From NCBI GenBank assembly GCA_036898135.1, contig CM072526.1:1333034-1397033 (forward strand): a DNA stretch of 64,000 nucleotides, given 5' to 3'. The stretch is from Oncomelania hupensis (lineage: Eukaryota > Mollusca > Gastropoda > Littorinimorpha > Pomatiopsidae). This document shows, piece after piece, positions 48,070 to 53,509 of the stretch. Positions within the stretch are counted from its first letter, which is position 1. Each line of letters starts with the position of its first letter. The position numbers were made by a program, and so were the translations under genes. Below the pieces are notes generated by a model. That model was not told the DNA's origin. It saw only the letters and a list, made by a program, of their open reading frames with translations, and made no database searches.

Positions 48070-48432
48070 GTTGATTTTATGGTATTAGGCCTATGACACT
48101 TAGCTCTTATTCTGCCATTTATGGTATATATTATATGGAAACAAACTGATTTTTGATTCGAAGATTTCTTACTAGTTCCTTTTTATTTACTTCATTGCTA
48201 CATTTTTCATTTTAAAAAGATTAACTTACAAGAAAGACGCACACTCACAGGTTGTCTAATTTTTAATCAAATTATTTACAGGCGAACTATGCAGTATTTT
48301 TCAAAACAAGTTTGTCCACAAAAAAAATCAAAGAAAATCAAAACCAGCAACGAGGCATCAGCTGCATATCAAGCACACTTAAAACGCAAAATTCCTCTGG
48401 AATATTTCAAAAACACCAACCTCAGACGCCAT
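1037..48432 (-). CDS. PHF20: PHF20/PHF20L1-like chromatin reader, gene span (17 coding exons seen, 3' end outside window)
   Basis: In vertebrates PHF20 is a nuclear subunit of the NSL/MOF histone acetyltransferase complex that reads methylated lysines; that role is known for the family and inferred here. Exons joined by GT/AG sites give about 1003 codons, close to the roughly 1010 of the vertebrate proteins as I recall them. Order: Ser-rich acidic N-terminus (1-95), Tudor 1 (about 99-165), Tudor 2 (172-229), Pro/Ala/Thr-rich linker (255-416), basic AT-hook-like stretch (416-465), C2H2 finger (493-514), PHD finger (627-674), helical segment (679-745), Ser-rich linker and C-terminal helix. All 16 splice junctions keep frame. 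Intron hosts include a complete hAT transposon and several LINEs. The last exon should lie below position 1. Identification is firm; exons at 48421, 46666, 10214 and the 5' edge at 7887 are less certain. Confidence 0.9.
1273..3215 (-). mobile_element. hAT-type transposon remnant, 6-bp target duplication
   Basis: Perfect 13-bp inverted ends, CAGGGGTCCCAAT and ATTGGGACCCCTG, flanked by ATTTAT (1267-1272) and ATTTAT (3216-3221). Contains the C-terminal part of a hAT transposase on the minus strand. Lies in a PHF20 intron. Confidence 0.88.
1560..2333 (-). pseudogene. hAT transposase C-terminal fragment
   Basis: A 257-codon open stretch containing [20 protein letters not shown] and [17 protein letters not shown], the hAT dimerisation region. 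The N-terminal catalytic part is missing from the element, so it cannot be functional. Confidence 0.82.
3552..3876 (-). mobile_element. RTE/BovB-like LINE 3' fragment
   Basis: Matches 19850-20190 with substitutions (older copy), beginning with the CTATC tail. An (AAT)n tract follows at 3892-3943. Confidence 0.85.
3892..3943. repeat. (AAT)n microsatellite
   Basis: Tandem AAT beside the RTE fragment and the PHF20 exon 16 donor. Similar tracts: 6509-6560, 6618-6652, 29818-29862, 39710-39732. Confidence 0.95.
3964..4654 (-). CDS. PHF20: PHF20 exon 16, long Ser/Glu-rich linker
   Basis: A 691-bp exon opening with [20 protein letters not shown], followed by low-complexity Ser/Thr/Glu/Gln sequence ([28 protein letters not shown]). 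Acceptor TTTTCAG, donor GTATTA, phase 0. An (AAT)n tract and an RTE fragment begin just past the donor. Confidence 0.85.
4655..6795. other. PHF20 intronic DNA around exon 15
   Basis: Outside exon 15 I see AT-rich sequence, degenerate (ATT)n at 5145-5240 and 6509-6760, and no gene. Confidence 0.6.
5323..5521 (-). CDS. PHF20: PHF20 exon 15, post-PHD helical region
   Basis: Encodes [20 protein letters not shown] and [20 protein letters not shown], matching the conserved region after the PHD finger of PHF20 (KYxYDxEWxxxG, then a long helix). Acceptor TTTGCAG, donor GTAAAG, phase 2. Confidence 0.9.
6796..6910 (-). CDS. PHF20: PHF20 exon 14, rest of PHD finger
   Basis: Encodes [20 protein letters not shown] and then [11 protein letters not shown], supplying C641, C644, H649, C652, C671 and C674 to complete the Cys4-His-Cys3 PHD pattern. 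In vertebrate PHF20 this finger binds methylated H3K4. Acceptor TGTGCAG, donor GTGAGT, phase 1. Confidence 0.93.
7300..7575 (+). mobile_element. SINE family B copy
   Basis: Shares the body CACCCAGTAAGCACTAGGTC and the tail CGCCTTGAGCGGCTCTTGAA with the other copies. A further tail-only piece is at 7135-7225. Confidence 0.72.
7688..7887 (-). CDS. PHF20: PHF20 exon 13, start of PHD finger
   Basis: Encodes an acidic linker ending [20 protein letters not shown] then MIQ, the first zinc ligands of the PHD finger (C627, C629). Donor GTATAG after phase 0. The 5' edge at 7887 (acceptor AATACAG) keeps phase with the preceding exon; a second AG at 7862 would not, unless another exon lies between. Confidence 0.85.
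7993..9354 (-). mobile_element. hAT-type transposon remnant, 6-bp target duplication
   Basis: Inverted ends CAGACCTGCTTACC and GGTAAGCAGGTCTG (14 bp, perfect), flanked by TAAAAG (7987-7992) and TAAAAG (9355-9360). Holds a broken transposase on the minus strand. Confidence 0.87.
8346..8982 (-). pseudogene. hAT transposase fragment, frameshifted
   Basis: Two frames meet near 8585. The upstream part has [20 protein letters not shown]; the downstream part has [20 protein letters not shown], the hAT dimerisation motif, then [15 protein letters not shown]. Frameshift and missing N-terminus make it dead. Confidence 0.8.
9500..10160 (+). repeat. Dispersed repeat R1, copy 1
   Basis: Shares CAATGTTGTTGCAAACTATGG-type sequence, GGTTAAATAAAC and the end TTTTTGGACTATTAGGACTC with 38280-39380. 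Ordinary coding is absent. Confidence 0.75.
10214..10324 (-). CDS. PHF20: PHF20 exon 12, basic linker
   Basis: Encodes [20 protein letters not shown] then [16 protein letters not shown]. Acceptor TTCCACAG, donor GTAATG, phase 1. KRRR may act in nuclear import (inference). Confidence 0.75.
11300..11575 (+). mobile_element. LINE 3' relic (CR1/L2 type)
   Basis: One frame reads [20 protein letters not shown] then [10 protein letters not shown] and stop, the usual C-terminus of CR1/L2 RTs. Short and diverged; edges approximate. Confidence 0.55.
11693..11908 (-). CDS. PHF20: PHF20 exon 11, C2H2 zinc finger
   Basis: Encodes [20 protein letters not shown] then YH, a C-x2-C-x12-H-x4-H finger (C493, C496, H509, H514 in my numbering), preceded by a Pro-rich lead and followed by [19 protein letters not shown]. 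Acceptor CTTTCAG, donor GTAAGT, phase 1. This finger is characteristic of PHF20/PHF20L1. Confidence 0.92.
11948..12215 (-). mobile_element. SINE family B copy
   Basis: Minus-strand copy with GAGCGTCAGGATCTTTAAAG at its upstream side (shared with 7340) and GCGCTTTTCCAGCTACACAG at its tail. Confidence 0.72.
12904..12975. repeat. 24-bp minisatellite, three units, next to the exon 10 donor
   Basis: AGTGGACTGACGGACTAAAA repeated three times. The last unit includes the GTAAGT donor of PHF20 exon 10 on the minus strand. Confidence 0.85.
12977..13123 (-). CDS. PHF20: PHF20 exon 10, basic AT-hook-like segment
   Basis: Encodes [20 protein letters not shown] then [20 protein letters not shown], rich in Lys/Arg with RGIPKGPK resembling a weak AT-hook. 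Acceptor TTCAG, donor GTAAGT. The donor is the edge of a 24-bp minisatellite repeated three times (12904-12975). Confidence 0.8.
14005..14257 (-). CDS. PHF20: PHF20 exon 9, Thr/Ala-rich linker with coding microsatellite
   Basis: Begins [17 protein letters not shown], continues through an Ala5 run and Thr3 encoded by a (CAG/CAA)n-like tract at about 14180-14210, and ends with [12 protein letters not shown]. Acceptor CAACACAG, strong donor GTAAGT, phase 1. The repeat is in frame and likely variable in length. Confidence 0.8.
14731..15240 (-). mobile_element. 578-bp retroposon family, internally deleted copy
   Basis: 3' end at about 14731 (GGTCCAGGGGACTGCAAAG), 5' end near 15165, followed by a second 5'-end fragment (15205-15240) beside PHF20 exon 8. 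Confidence 0.72.
15264..15493 (-). CDS. PHF20: PHF20 exon 8, proline-rich linker
   Basis: Encodes a low-complexity stretch ([19 protein letters not shown]) and then a basic segment ([20 protein letters not shown]). Acceptor GCCTCAG, donor GTAGGT, phase 0. The next 25 bp downstream run into a retroposon fragment, so the donor sits right beside repeat DNA. Confidence 0.82.
15622..15757 (-). mobile_element. SINE family B, 3' part
   Basis: Tail and body only: CTCTTCCAGCTCAAGAGCTG through ACAGTCTGACGCC. Confidence 0.65.
15900..16734. other. PHF20 intronic DNA
   Basis: AT-rich, no gene or recognised repeat. Confidence 0.55.
16735..18503 (+). pseudogene. LINE reverse transcriptase, open but lacking endonuclease
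   Basis: About 590 codons without a stop. RT motifs: [33 protein letters not shown] and the active-site FADDTQL, then [15 protein letters not shown] and [13 protein letters not shown] near the C-terminus. It is a truncated retrocopy although the frame is intact, implying recent insertion. The open frame extends back to 16662 through non-LINE sequence. Confidence 0.85.
16735..18710 (+). mobile_element. L2/CR1-like LINE, 5'-truncated
   Basis: Contains a long open RT region, a 3' untranslated part with (GT)n at 18524-18560, a tail GCGCTATATAAATG and a short (TTA)n end, as in L2/CR1 LINEs. No endonuclease domain. The left boundary is estimated from where the coding similarity begins. Confidence 0.85.
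18711..19814. other. PHF20 intronic DNA
   Basis: A piece of the AACAGATTTTG repeat near 18960-19090, CA-rich stretches, nothing coding. Confidence 0.55.
19864..21877 (-). pseudogene. RTE LINE reverse transcriptase part, with stop and frameshift
   Basis: RT blocks [43 protein letters not shown] and [11 protein letters not shown] at 20807-20809 replaces the Trp codon seen in the copy at 32286. One extra G near 20394 (absent from the copies at 28146 and 32810) breaks frame. Confidence 0.88.
21874..22962 (-). pseudogene. RTE LINE endonuclease part
   Basis: APE-type endonuclease: [39 protein letters not shown] and GSDHDLVMM are the usual catalytic blocks, with close resemblance to BovB. The frame is lost at about 21875-21900 before the RT part. 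Confidence 0.88.
23209..23757 (-). mobile_element. 578-bp retroposon family, copy split by the RTE LINE
   Basis: 5' part of a copy whose 3' end is at 19815-19849; the RTE LINE lies between. Ends at 23757 with the CCCCCGG-rich 5' terminus. Confidence 0.78.
23985..24790. repeat. Cluster of (TTA)n and (TAG)n microsatellites around a retroposon
   Basis: (TTA)n 23985-24037, (TAG)n 24075-24110, (TTA)n 24656-24710, (TAG)n 24747-24790. The blocks before and after the retroposon copy at 24130 are alike, as if duplicated. Confidence 0.85.
24130..24632 (+). mobile_element. 578-bp retroposon family, 5'-truncated copy
   Basis: Starts at GTGCTTTAAATTCCCACTG and ends CCGCTGGACCTAAAGCAACA with an (ATCA)n tail, then (TTA)n from 24656. 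Confidence 0.82.
25312..25494. repeat. Imperfect inverted repeat, 39-bp arms
   Basis: Arms 25312-25350 and 25456-25494 (35 of 39 matching). The arm motif (AACAGATTTTGAC, CTCAAGAACCAC) recurs at about 18990-19040 and 42010-42060, so it is part of a dispersed foldback-like family. Confidence 0.7.
26075..26390 (-). mobile_element. tRNA-derived SINE (family B), most complete copy
   Basis: On the minus strand a tRNA-like head (A-box TAGCTCAGTTGG near 26370, degenerate B-box near 26315) leads to a body and the tail CTTGAGCTGGAGAAGCGCTA. The tail resembles that of the L2-like LINE at 18650. Confidence 0.75.
27621..28437 (-). mobile_element. RTE/BovB-like LINE, 5'-truncated copy
   Basis: Almost identical to 19850-20680, open from the truncation through the 3' end (258 codons, ending RPSGYGTG). 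Flanked by ATTAATTAATTAA-type repeats on both sides, consistent with target duplication in an AT-rich site. Confidence 0.88.
29281..29322. repeat. G-rich run (possible G-quadruplex)
   Basis: Long G stretches broken by C, A, T; minus-strand C-rich tract in a PHF20 intron. Confidence 0.9.
29457..29532 (-). CDS. PHF20: PHF20 exon 7, short linker
   Basis: Encodes [20 protein letters not shown] then PVDSK. Acceptor TTTGCAG, donor GTAGAC, phase 1. No domain; supported by clean splice sites and phase. Confidence 0.8.
30453..31115. mobile_element. piggyBac-type non-autonomous element (663 bp)
   Basis: Perfect 14-bp inverted ends, CTCTTTCCCTGCCA and TGGCAGGGAAAGAG, each next to TTAA (30449-30452, 31116-31119), the piggyBac target. 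The termini resemble the CCCTTTGCCTGCCA class of vertebrate piggyBac elements. Inside the left end are two copies of a palindromic unit centred on ACGATATATCGT (about 30467-30484 and 30511-30526), likely transposase sites. No coding region. Confidence 0.83.
31827..31915 (-). CDS. PHF20: PHF20 exon 6, end of Tudor 2
   Basis: Encodes [20 protein letters not shown] then [10 protein letters not shown], the second half of Tudor 2. Acceptor CTGTACAG, donor GTTGGTG, phase 0. Confidence 0.9.
32040..33335 (+). mobile_element. RTE/BovB-like LINE, 5'-truncated copy, plus strand
   Basis: Starts in the RT domain. Carries a TGA in the AFD-VWH motif near 32257 and a TGA at about 33090, but keeps the Trp codon that is TAG in the 20807 copy. 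3' tail (GGATA)n at 33315-33334. TGAGGTTA occurs at both edges as the likely duplication. Confidence 0.87.
34005..34089 (-). CDS. PHF20: PHF20 exon 5, start of Tudor 2
   Basis: Encodes [19 protein letters not shown] and AKITERLDE, matching the second PHF20 Tudor (family form FKxGxxVLARWTDCRYYPAKI). Acceptor GTGAACAG, donor GTCGGT, phase 1. Confidence 0.92.
34195..34480 (-). mobile_element. SINE family B copy
   Basis: AGCGCTTTTCTAGCTCAAGA tail and body to about 34480; the tRNA-like head is too diverged to see. Confidence 0.7.
34612..34777 (-). CDS. PHF20: PHF20 exon 4, Tudor 1 core
   Basis: Encodes [19 protein letters not shown] and then [21 protein letters not shown], the aromatic-cage Tudor core typical of PHF20. 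A Lys/Arg-rich tail follows ([11 protein letters not shown]). Acceptor TGTGCAG, donor GTGAGTG, phase 0. Confidence 0.93.
35137..36025 (+). mobile_element. piggyBac-type element, internally deleted, with transposase 5' coding remnant
   Basis: TTAA at 35133-35136 and 36026-36029. Ends CCTTTAGGCTGC and GCAGGCTAAGGG are inverted with two mismatches over 12. Near the left end are CGTACG palindromes. An acidic open stretch starting [20 protein letters not shown] (35419-35591) is typical of piggyBac transposase N-termini; the catalytic part is absent. Confidence 0.75.
35419..35591 (+). pseudogene. piggyBac transposase N-terminal remnant
   Basis: About 57 codons, strongly acidic ([28 protein letters not shown]), stopping at TGA just past a GTAGGT that could be an old donor. 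No DDD catalytic domain remains in the element. Confidence 0.6.
36227..36803 (-). mobile_element. 578-bp retroposon family, full copy
   Basis: 577 bp, flanked by GATAATGAAGCA (36215-36226 and 36804-36815), a perfect 12-bp duplication. The tail (36227-36249) matches the other full copy. Confidence 0.85.
36816..37552. other. PHF20 intronic DNA
   Basis: No gene; A-run at 37350-37382. Confidence 0.55.
37553..37712 (-). CDS. PHF20: PHF20 exon 3, start of Tudor 1
   Basis: Encodes a Ser/Thr-rich lead and then [27 protein letters not shown], equivalent to the start of the first PHF20 Tudor domain. Acceptor CACGCAG, donor GTAGAT. The split codon TG|G restores the Trp of the conserved NWY at the junction with the next exon. 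Confidence 0.88.
38005..38099 (-). mobile_element. RTE/BovB-like LINE, very short 3' fragment
   Basis: About 95 bp: CTATC tail, then CCCGGAGGTCGTAGGGGCAC, ending at CCTCAGCAGC. A severe 5' truncation. Confidence 0.82.
38280..39380 (+). repeat. Dispersed repeat R1, copy 2, with internal triplication
   Basis: Three successive units of about 120-150 bp (near 38440, 38570, 38715), each with CTCATGTTGTTGCATAC and GGGTTAAATAAACAGCCATT. Then the part shared with 9800-10160. Confidence 0.75.
39560..40080 (+). mobile_element. Two LINE/SINE 3' tails in series
   Basis: CGCGCTTTGAGCCTG...GGCGCGTATAGCATCCTG with (ATT)n at 39660-39732, and CTGCGCTTTGAG...TACGCTTG with (ATT)n at 40018-40080. Both have the L2/CR1-type terminal form. 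No coding part. Confidence 0.45.
40337..41634. repeat. Possible non-autonomous element with GTTGCGTCCGTCC iterons
   Basis: Begins TTTTGTGACATG, ends CATGAGACAAAA (two mismatches). Inside, GTTGCGTCCGTCCA or close variants occur at 40511 (inverted), 40725, 40906, 41059 (inverted) and 41279. No duplication of the target found. Confidence 0.4.
42443..43769 (-). CDS. hAT transposase exon 3 (core end, dimerisation region, coiled coil)
   Basis: Acceptor TTTCAG at 43770. Begins [19 protein letters not shown], includes [15 protein letters not shown] and a basic/acidic helical tail, and ends VSLSSSIS with TAA at 42443-42445. Confidence 0.87.
42443..46012 (-). CDS. hAT transposase, three exons, 797 residues, no disabling mutation seen
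   Basis: Exons 45844-46012, 44413-45310 and 42443-43769 join in phase. The N-terminal BED-like finger is completed across the first junction (C34, C37, H54, H60; SHNKGAKH). The first catalytic-type Asp is D204 in YVLLFDETL and the second D268 in [10 protein letters not shown]. The C-x2-H motif is C298/H301 (CGLHVVH), and the RW motif R356-W357 is formed at the second junction. The hAT dimerisation region is around 610-670 ([15 protein letters not shown]). The tail, 690-790, is Lys/Glu-rich and probably coiled coil. An in-frame TGA precedes the ATG at 46012, fixing the start. It cuts and moves its own element (family knowledge). A domesticated gene is possible, but the intact termini and duplication favour a recent transposon. 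Confidence 0.88.
43873..43939. repeat. Near-perfect 67-bp palindrome in the hAT transposase intron
   Basis: 27-bp perfect arms around a 13-base centre that itself pairs (TGCTC/GAGCA). Confidence 0.88.
44280..44323. repeat. (GA)n microsatellite
   Basis: Within intron 2 of the hAT transposase gene. Confidence 0.95.
44413..45310 (-). CDS. hAT transposase exon 2 (N-terminal linker and catalytic core)
   Basis: Acceptor TTTTTAG at 45311, donor GTATGT at 44412. Begins [17 protein letters not shown], passes a Ser/Pro-rich linker, then the RNase H-like core with D204, D268 and C298/H301. Confidence 0.87.
45737..45824. repeat. (GA)n microsatellite
   Basis: Within intron 1 of the hAT transposase gene, just past the exon 1 donor. 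Confidence 0.95.
45844..46012 (-). CDS. hAT transposase exon 1 (BED-like finger)
   Basis: Starts [20 protein letters not shown] and ends SHNK plus one base before a GTTGGT donor. C34 and C37 (CCAC) are the first zinc ligands. Confidence 0.85.
46666..46840 (-). CDS. PHF20: PHF20 exon 2, acidic Ser-rich N-terminal segment
   Basis: Open reading between a TTTCAG acceptor and a GTAAGA donor. It encodes a Ser/Glu/Asp-rich low-complexity stretch ([25 protein letters not shown]). It ends in phase 1 and joins correctly to the exon at 37712 across a 9-kb intron that contains a whole hAT transposon on the same strand. No domain is recognised; the assignment rests on phase and position. Confidence 0.6.
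46947..47548. mobile_element. 602-bp non-autonomous DNA element, 7-bp duplication
   Basis: Ends CAGGGTTAGAA and TTCTAACGCTG (one mismatch in 11), flanked by CCATAAG (46940-46946) and CCATAAG (47549-47555). No transposase. Lies in the first PHF20 intron. The hAT-like ends suggest an 8-bp hAT family with one lost base, but this is not settled. Confidence 0.7.
47978..48067. repeat. (AAT)n microsatellite
   Basis: In the first PHF20 intron, two blocks split by an AAATTAAAT interruption. Confidence 0.93.
48421..48432 (-). CDS. PHF20: PHF20 exon 1, start codon (MASE)
   Basis: On the minus strand AAG-ATG-GCG-TCT-GAG is followed by a GTTGGT donor, the same donor form used by the exon at 31827. Purine at -3 and G at +4 suit initiation. 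Splicing to the exon at 46840 is in phase and gives [14 protein letters not shown]. The ATG lies inside the 10-bp target duplication of the foldback element, whose terminus abuts it directly upstream. Alternative: translation starts at the ATG at 46804 in the next exon. Confidence 0.6.
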
Positions 48433-48435
48433 CTT
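48426..48435. repeat. Target-site duplication, left copy (foldback element)
   Basis: ACGCCATCTT directly before GGGCTG; identical to 56286-56295. On the minus strand it reads AAGATGGCGT and contains the inferred PHF20 ATG. Confidence 0.92.
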
Positions 48436-49480
48436 GGGCTGTCTTAGATACTAGCCATCGCATTACGGAAGTGACGTTGCGTATCTAAAAATAAGTTTTC
48501 GCGGAAACCCCTTGGATACACAAAAATCAAGGGAGGTAATTCATTCCTTTCGCCCTTAGAGACTGTAAACAAACACACCTTGTAGAGAGAGCTTAATTAT
48601 AAGACAAAAACAAAACAGAGGAAAATGAAGTTGTAAAAAAAAAAAGCTGTATGAAATGGAGGGTATAATATAAGTCTGCTGTATAAAATGGAGAGTATAA
48701 TATAAGTCTACTGTATGAAATGGTGAGTATAATATAAGTAAGTCTACTCATGGACTAAATATATTTAGTCCATGGTCTACTGTATGAAATGGTGAGGATA
48801 ATATAAATCTACTGTATGAAATGGAGAGTATAATATAAGTCTACTGTATGAAATGGTGAGTACAATATAAGTCTACTGTACGAAATGGAGAGTATAATAT
48901 AAGTCTGCTGTATGAAATGGAGAGTATAATATAAGTCTGCTGTATGAAATAGTGAGTATAATATAAGTCTGCTGTATGAAATGGTGAGTATAAAGTCTAC
49001 TGTACGAAATGGAGAGTATAATTTAAGTCTAATGTATAAAATGGAATGTATAATATAAATCTACTGTATGAAATGGAGAGTATCATATAAATCTACTGTA
49101 TGAAATGGAGTCTTCTGTATGAAATGAAATGAAATGAAATGAAATCCTTCTGTATGAAATGGAGAGTATAATAAAAGTGTGCTGTATAAAGTGGTGAGTA
49201 TAAAATAAGTCTGCTGTATAAAATGGTGAGTATAATATAAGTCTTCTGTATAAAATGGAGAGAATAATAAAAGTCTACTGTATGAAATAGTGAGTATAAT
49301 ATAAGTCTACTGTATGAAATAGAGAGTATAATATAAGTCTGCTGTATGAAATAGTAAGTATAATATAAGTCTACTGTATGAAATGGAGAGTATAATATAA
49401 GTCTACTGTATGAAATGCAGAGTATAATAAAAGTGTGCTGTATGAAATGGTCAATATAATATAAGTCTACTGTATGAAAC
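48436..49480 (-). repeat. Left inverted terminal repeat of the foldback element
   Basis: Unique outer part 48436-48650, then about 26 units of roughly 32 bp containing TATGAAATGGAGAGTATAAT and AAGTCTACTG. A 26-bp palindrome interrupts the array at 48749-48774. Confidence 0.9.
48749..48774. repeat. 26-bp perfect palindrome inside the left foldback array
   Basis: Centre TAAATATATTTA. It interrupts an array unit and is bracketed by GTCTACT on both sides. Confidence 0.88.
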
Positions 49481-50014
49481 CACAACAAGCAAAGTGATCT
49501 GTTGCATTTGTAGCCGGTGGTCACACTGGCCAGAATGTGCTGGCCAAGACCAAGAAACCCCCCCCCCCCCAAAATAAAAAAACACATGACTTTATGTGCC
49601 TGATATGCAGGGCACAGTACTTGTAGATTTTTGTGTGTTGTGTCTGTGGTGGCTTTTTTGTGTGTGTGTGAGTGGGGTGGGGGGGGGCAGTGTTGGTTAA
49701 CAGTTATTTAACACTAGATATTTCATGATTATCTAGTTTCTGCTATACTCTAAGTGCATTTTTTAAATTATTATTATTATTTGGTCACAATGTCTTGTAG
49801 GAGACCTGTTTGATGCTCACCACATCATGTAGCAGAATTGTATGGTACTTGCCATATCATGCAGTAGATTAGAATGCTCCACGCCATCTCGTGTAGCAGT
49901 CCTGTATTGTCATCACAACATCATGCTTAATAAGTGCTTGGTCTTAGCCATCTTACATTAGGCTACATTATTAATTATTGGTAATAATTACCTAACTACA
50001 AGCATTCATAACCT

Positions 50015-50092
<78 letters not shown>

Positions 50093-50361
50093 AGGATGCA
50101 AAAAAGGTCTCAAATTAAGGGCTAGGAATTCCCAATTTAAATTCCCATATGTGGTGGAATTTTCCAACACAGATCAGTCTGTACTCAGGGTAGATCAAGG
50201 TGTTATGCACCCAATGAGAGGTAGTTTCCAATAACCAACTGGTTCCCCTGGTGCACAAAATATTGTTACTGGGTGGGACAATGCCTGTGATGGGCAAGGT
50301 ATTCCTGTGTAGGAGCATTATAACATATCTAAGCATTGTGATATGTATTAAAATGTTTTGC

Positions 50362-50392
<31 letters not shown>

Positions 50393-52766
50393 AAAAAAAA
50401 CACGCACTATAATTTTATATGAAATACATCATAATAATAATAATAATAATTTAAAATACCTAATTTTTACGTACCTCATGTAGTCAGAGCACTTAGTTGC
50501 TGTACTAAGGGTTTCTGAGGTTGCAGTCCAGAACCACTTGTAGAAATCTTTTTCTCAGCATGTACTTCACATATTTATACTCATGTATCAGTCTTGAGTA
50601 ATGCTCACCATCTCATGTAACAGACCTATATAGTGATCACCGTCTCATGTAACTGACTTAACTTAAGTTCACCATTTTATGTAACAGACCTATATTATGC
50701 TCAAGATCTCATGTTACACATTTATTCTGTTTCCCATCTCATATAACAGCCATATATTATGCTCACTGTCTGATGAATTAGACTTGTATTATGTTCACCA
50801 TTCTCTGTAGCAGACCAATTTTTATGCTCACACATCATGTATCAGACTGGTATTGTACTCGCCATATCATGTAGCAGACCTATAGGCTATAGTGTGCTCA
50901 CCATCTCATGTAACATACTTATTTTATGTATGCCATCTCATGTAACAGACCCTAGGCCTACAATATGCTCACCATCTCATGTAACAGGCTTATTCTATGT
51001 TCCACATTTTACATAACAAACCCTCTGCCTTCTCTCTAAGCAGGTGACCGAGGCTAAAAGTCTGGAAAAAATTAACAAGTCTATGTAGACTAGAGAGAAA
51101 AATCAGCAAAAAAAATTGACAACCTTCCTCAACCTATCCTCAATGCAGCCCATCTACAGTTGAGACTGAATAGTGATCATGTACGGCCATACGGCTGTCG
51201 TTATTCTGCGTTCACTCTGGCATTGAGAAGCTGCATATGTGACAGGCCAAAAAGTCGTAAAAAAATCAACAAGTCTATGTAGACTAGAGAGAAACATCGG
51301 AAAATAATAGACAACCTCCCTCAACATATCCTCAATGCAGCCCATCTACAGTTGAGACTGATTTGTGACCATGTACGGCCATATGGCTGTTGTGGTAGCA
51401 CGACCTTCTGAGTAATATATAAATGGATTAAATAAAGTTGTAATATTTAATGATCAGGGTTTTTGACGGCCCTTGAGCTAACTTTAAATAAATGCCTAAT
51501 ATTAGATATATTACTTTTAATTTTAACTGGATTTTATTATTTTATTATCCTGAGTTATGTTAAATGGATACAATTGATTAGAACCCCTCTGGATAATTAT
51601 AGGATATTTCTGGTTAGACTGGATGGTTATTAGGTTGGAAAGAATTAGACCATCATTCGACCATGATTCTGTTGATGATTAGAGGCAAATTGTGCCTCCC
51701 TGAGTTAATGTTTAAATGGCTAGAAATATTGCTATTAATTTAAACTGTGGTTTTATTAAGTATATTCTCTTTGGAGAACTGTTAATTATTTAAACAACCC
51801 AGAGTCTCTCCTTGTCAGACTTGGCTGCAGCAGGGTCAGATTTCTGACCTGCTGCTTGGCCTTGTAACCTATTATATAATTTTTTTAAATTAAAAGAGGG
51901 AAAAAAGGGAAAGAAAAACCTTTTTAACCCTTTTAGAAAGAAAGGGAAATAAAGAAGAGAGAAAGGAATACTTCTTAATACCGATTTTTATAATTGCACT
52001 TGTCCTCATTGGAGTATTGTTCTTAATTAGTTTGCTAACCGGTAAAATTGTTTTAGCTACCCTCTAGTGGGATACCAACTTGGTAATTTTAATCCTTATC
52101 TAGATCTTTTATCATTTTAATTTTATGATAACGCCTTATCCCCCTGGACTAAATCCAGAGCTGTTATGGCCCGGCCTTAGGGGCTATTAAATCGGGATAT
52201 TTTAACCAGAGAATTTATTCTTTCTTTTATTGTTCATAGGGCCGCTTGGTTTTGGCTTTTTGTTTGGTTGGTTTTTGTGTTGATTAATTGACCACATTAT
52301 TGTGGTTAATAGTCTTGGTTGAGTTGATATTTATAATTTTTTCATTAATTTATTTTATTGAAAATCTTTCCTAAATTATCATTCCCTTTTTAAATCCTTT
52401 TAAAATAAATTTTAAACATATTTAGCATCTTACTCATTTTATTTTGCACCTCCTCTGTCCAGACATGGGAAAGATTGGTATTTGGTCTTTTCTTTGACGT
52501 CCTAATGGGGTTTATTGACCCCCGTTTTTATTGTCCTTAACATATTTTATTATAGGACGTAAAGCTTCGCTTATTCTGTAATATTTAACACTGTTTATAA
52601 TTTGTTTATGATCCTTTCGGGCTTTTAATTTCCTTCTCTCTCTTTCTTTCTCTCTGCCTGTCTCTAATCCATAAATGATTGTGAAAGAAAATTATAATAA
52701 CAAAATCAGCAATATTAAATAATTATTTAAATTATTATTATATATATTATTATTTAATTATGCTAA

Positions 52767-52829
<63 letters not shown>

Positions 52830-52899
52830 CATTATTATATTTTATGCTTTTTTTAAAATTTTCCTGTGTGGCCCGCTTACAAGCAGCTTATAGTATAGT
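49481..52899. other. Central loop of the foldback element
   Basis: No convincing gene. Holds diverged copies of the array unit in right-arm orientation (49780-49930 and 50580-51010, form CTCACCATCTCATGTAACAG), (AAT)n at 50018-50092, C22 then A18 at 50361-50400, a tandem duplication of about 130 bp (51079-51210 and 51270-51400), AT-rich DNA from 51400 and (TTA)n at 52766-52828. Confidence 0.7.
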
Positions 52900-53509
52900 C
52901 ACCATTGCATACAGCAGACTTGTATTATACTCTCCATTTCATACAGTAGACTTATATTATAATTACCATTTCACACAGTAGGCTTATATTATACTCACCA
53001 TTTCACACAGCAAACATTTATTATACTCTCCATTTCATACAGTATAGACTTATATTATACTCACCATTTCATACAGCAGATTTATATTAGGCTATACTCT
53101 CCATTTCATACAGTAGAATTTTATTATAGTTATACTCACCATTTCATACAGCAGACTTATTTTATAATCAACATTTCATACAGAACACTTTTATTATACT
53201 CTCCATTTCATACAGTAGACTTATATTATACTCACCATTTCATACAGCCGATTTATATTATACTCTCCATTTCATACAGTAGACTTATGTTATACTCACC
53301 ATTTCATACAGCACACTTTTATCATACTCAACATTTCATACAGCAAACTTATATTATACTCTCCATTTCATACAGCACACTTTTATTATACTCACCATTT
53401 CATACAGTAGACTTATGTTATACTCACCATTTCATACAGCACACTTTTATTATACTCACCATTTCATACAGTAGACTTATATTATACTCACCATTTCATA
53501 CAGCAGACT

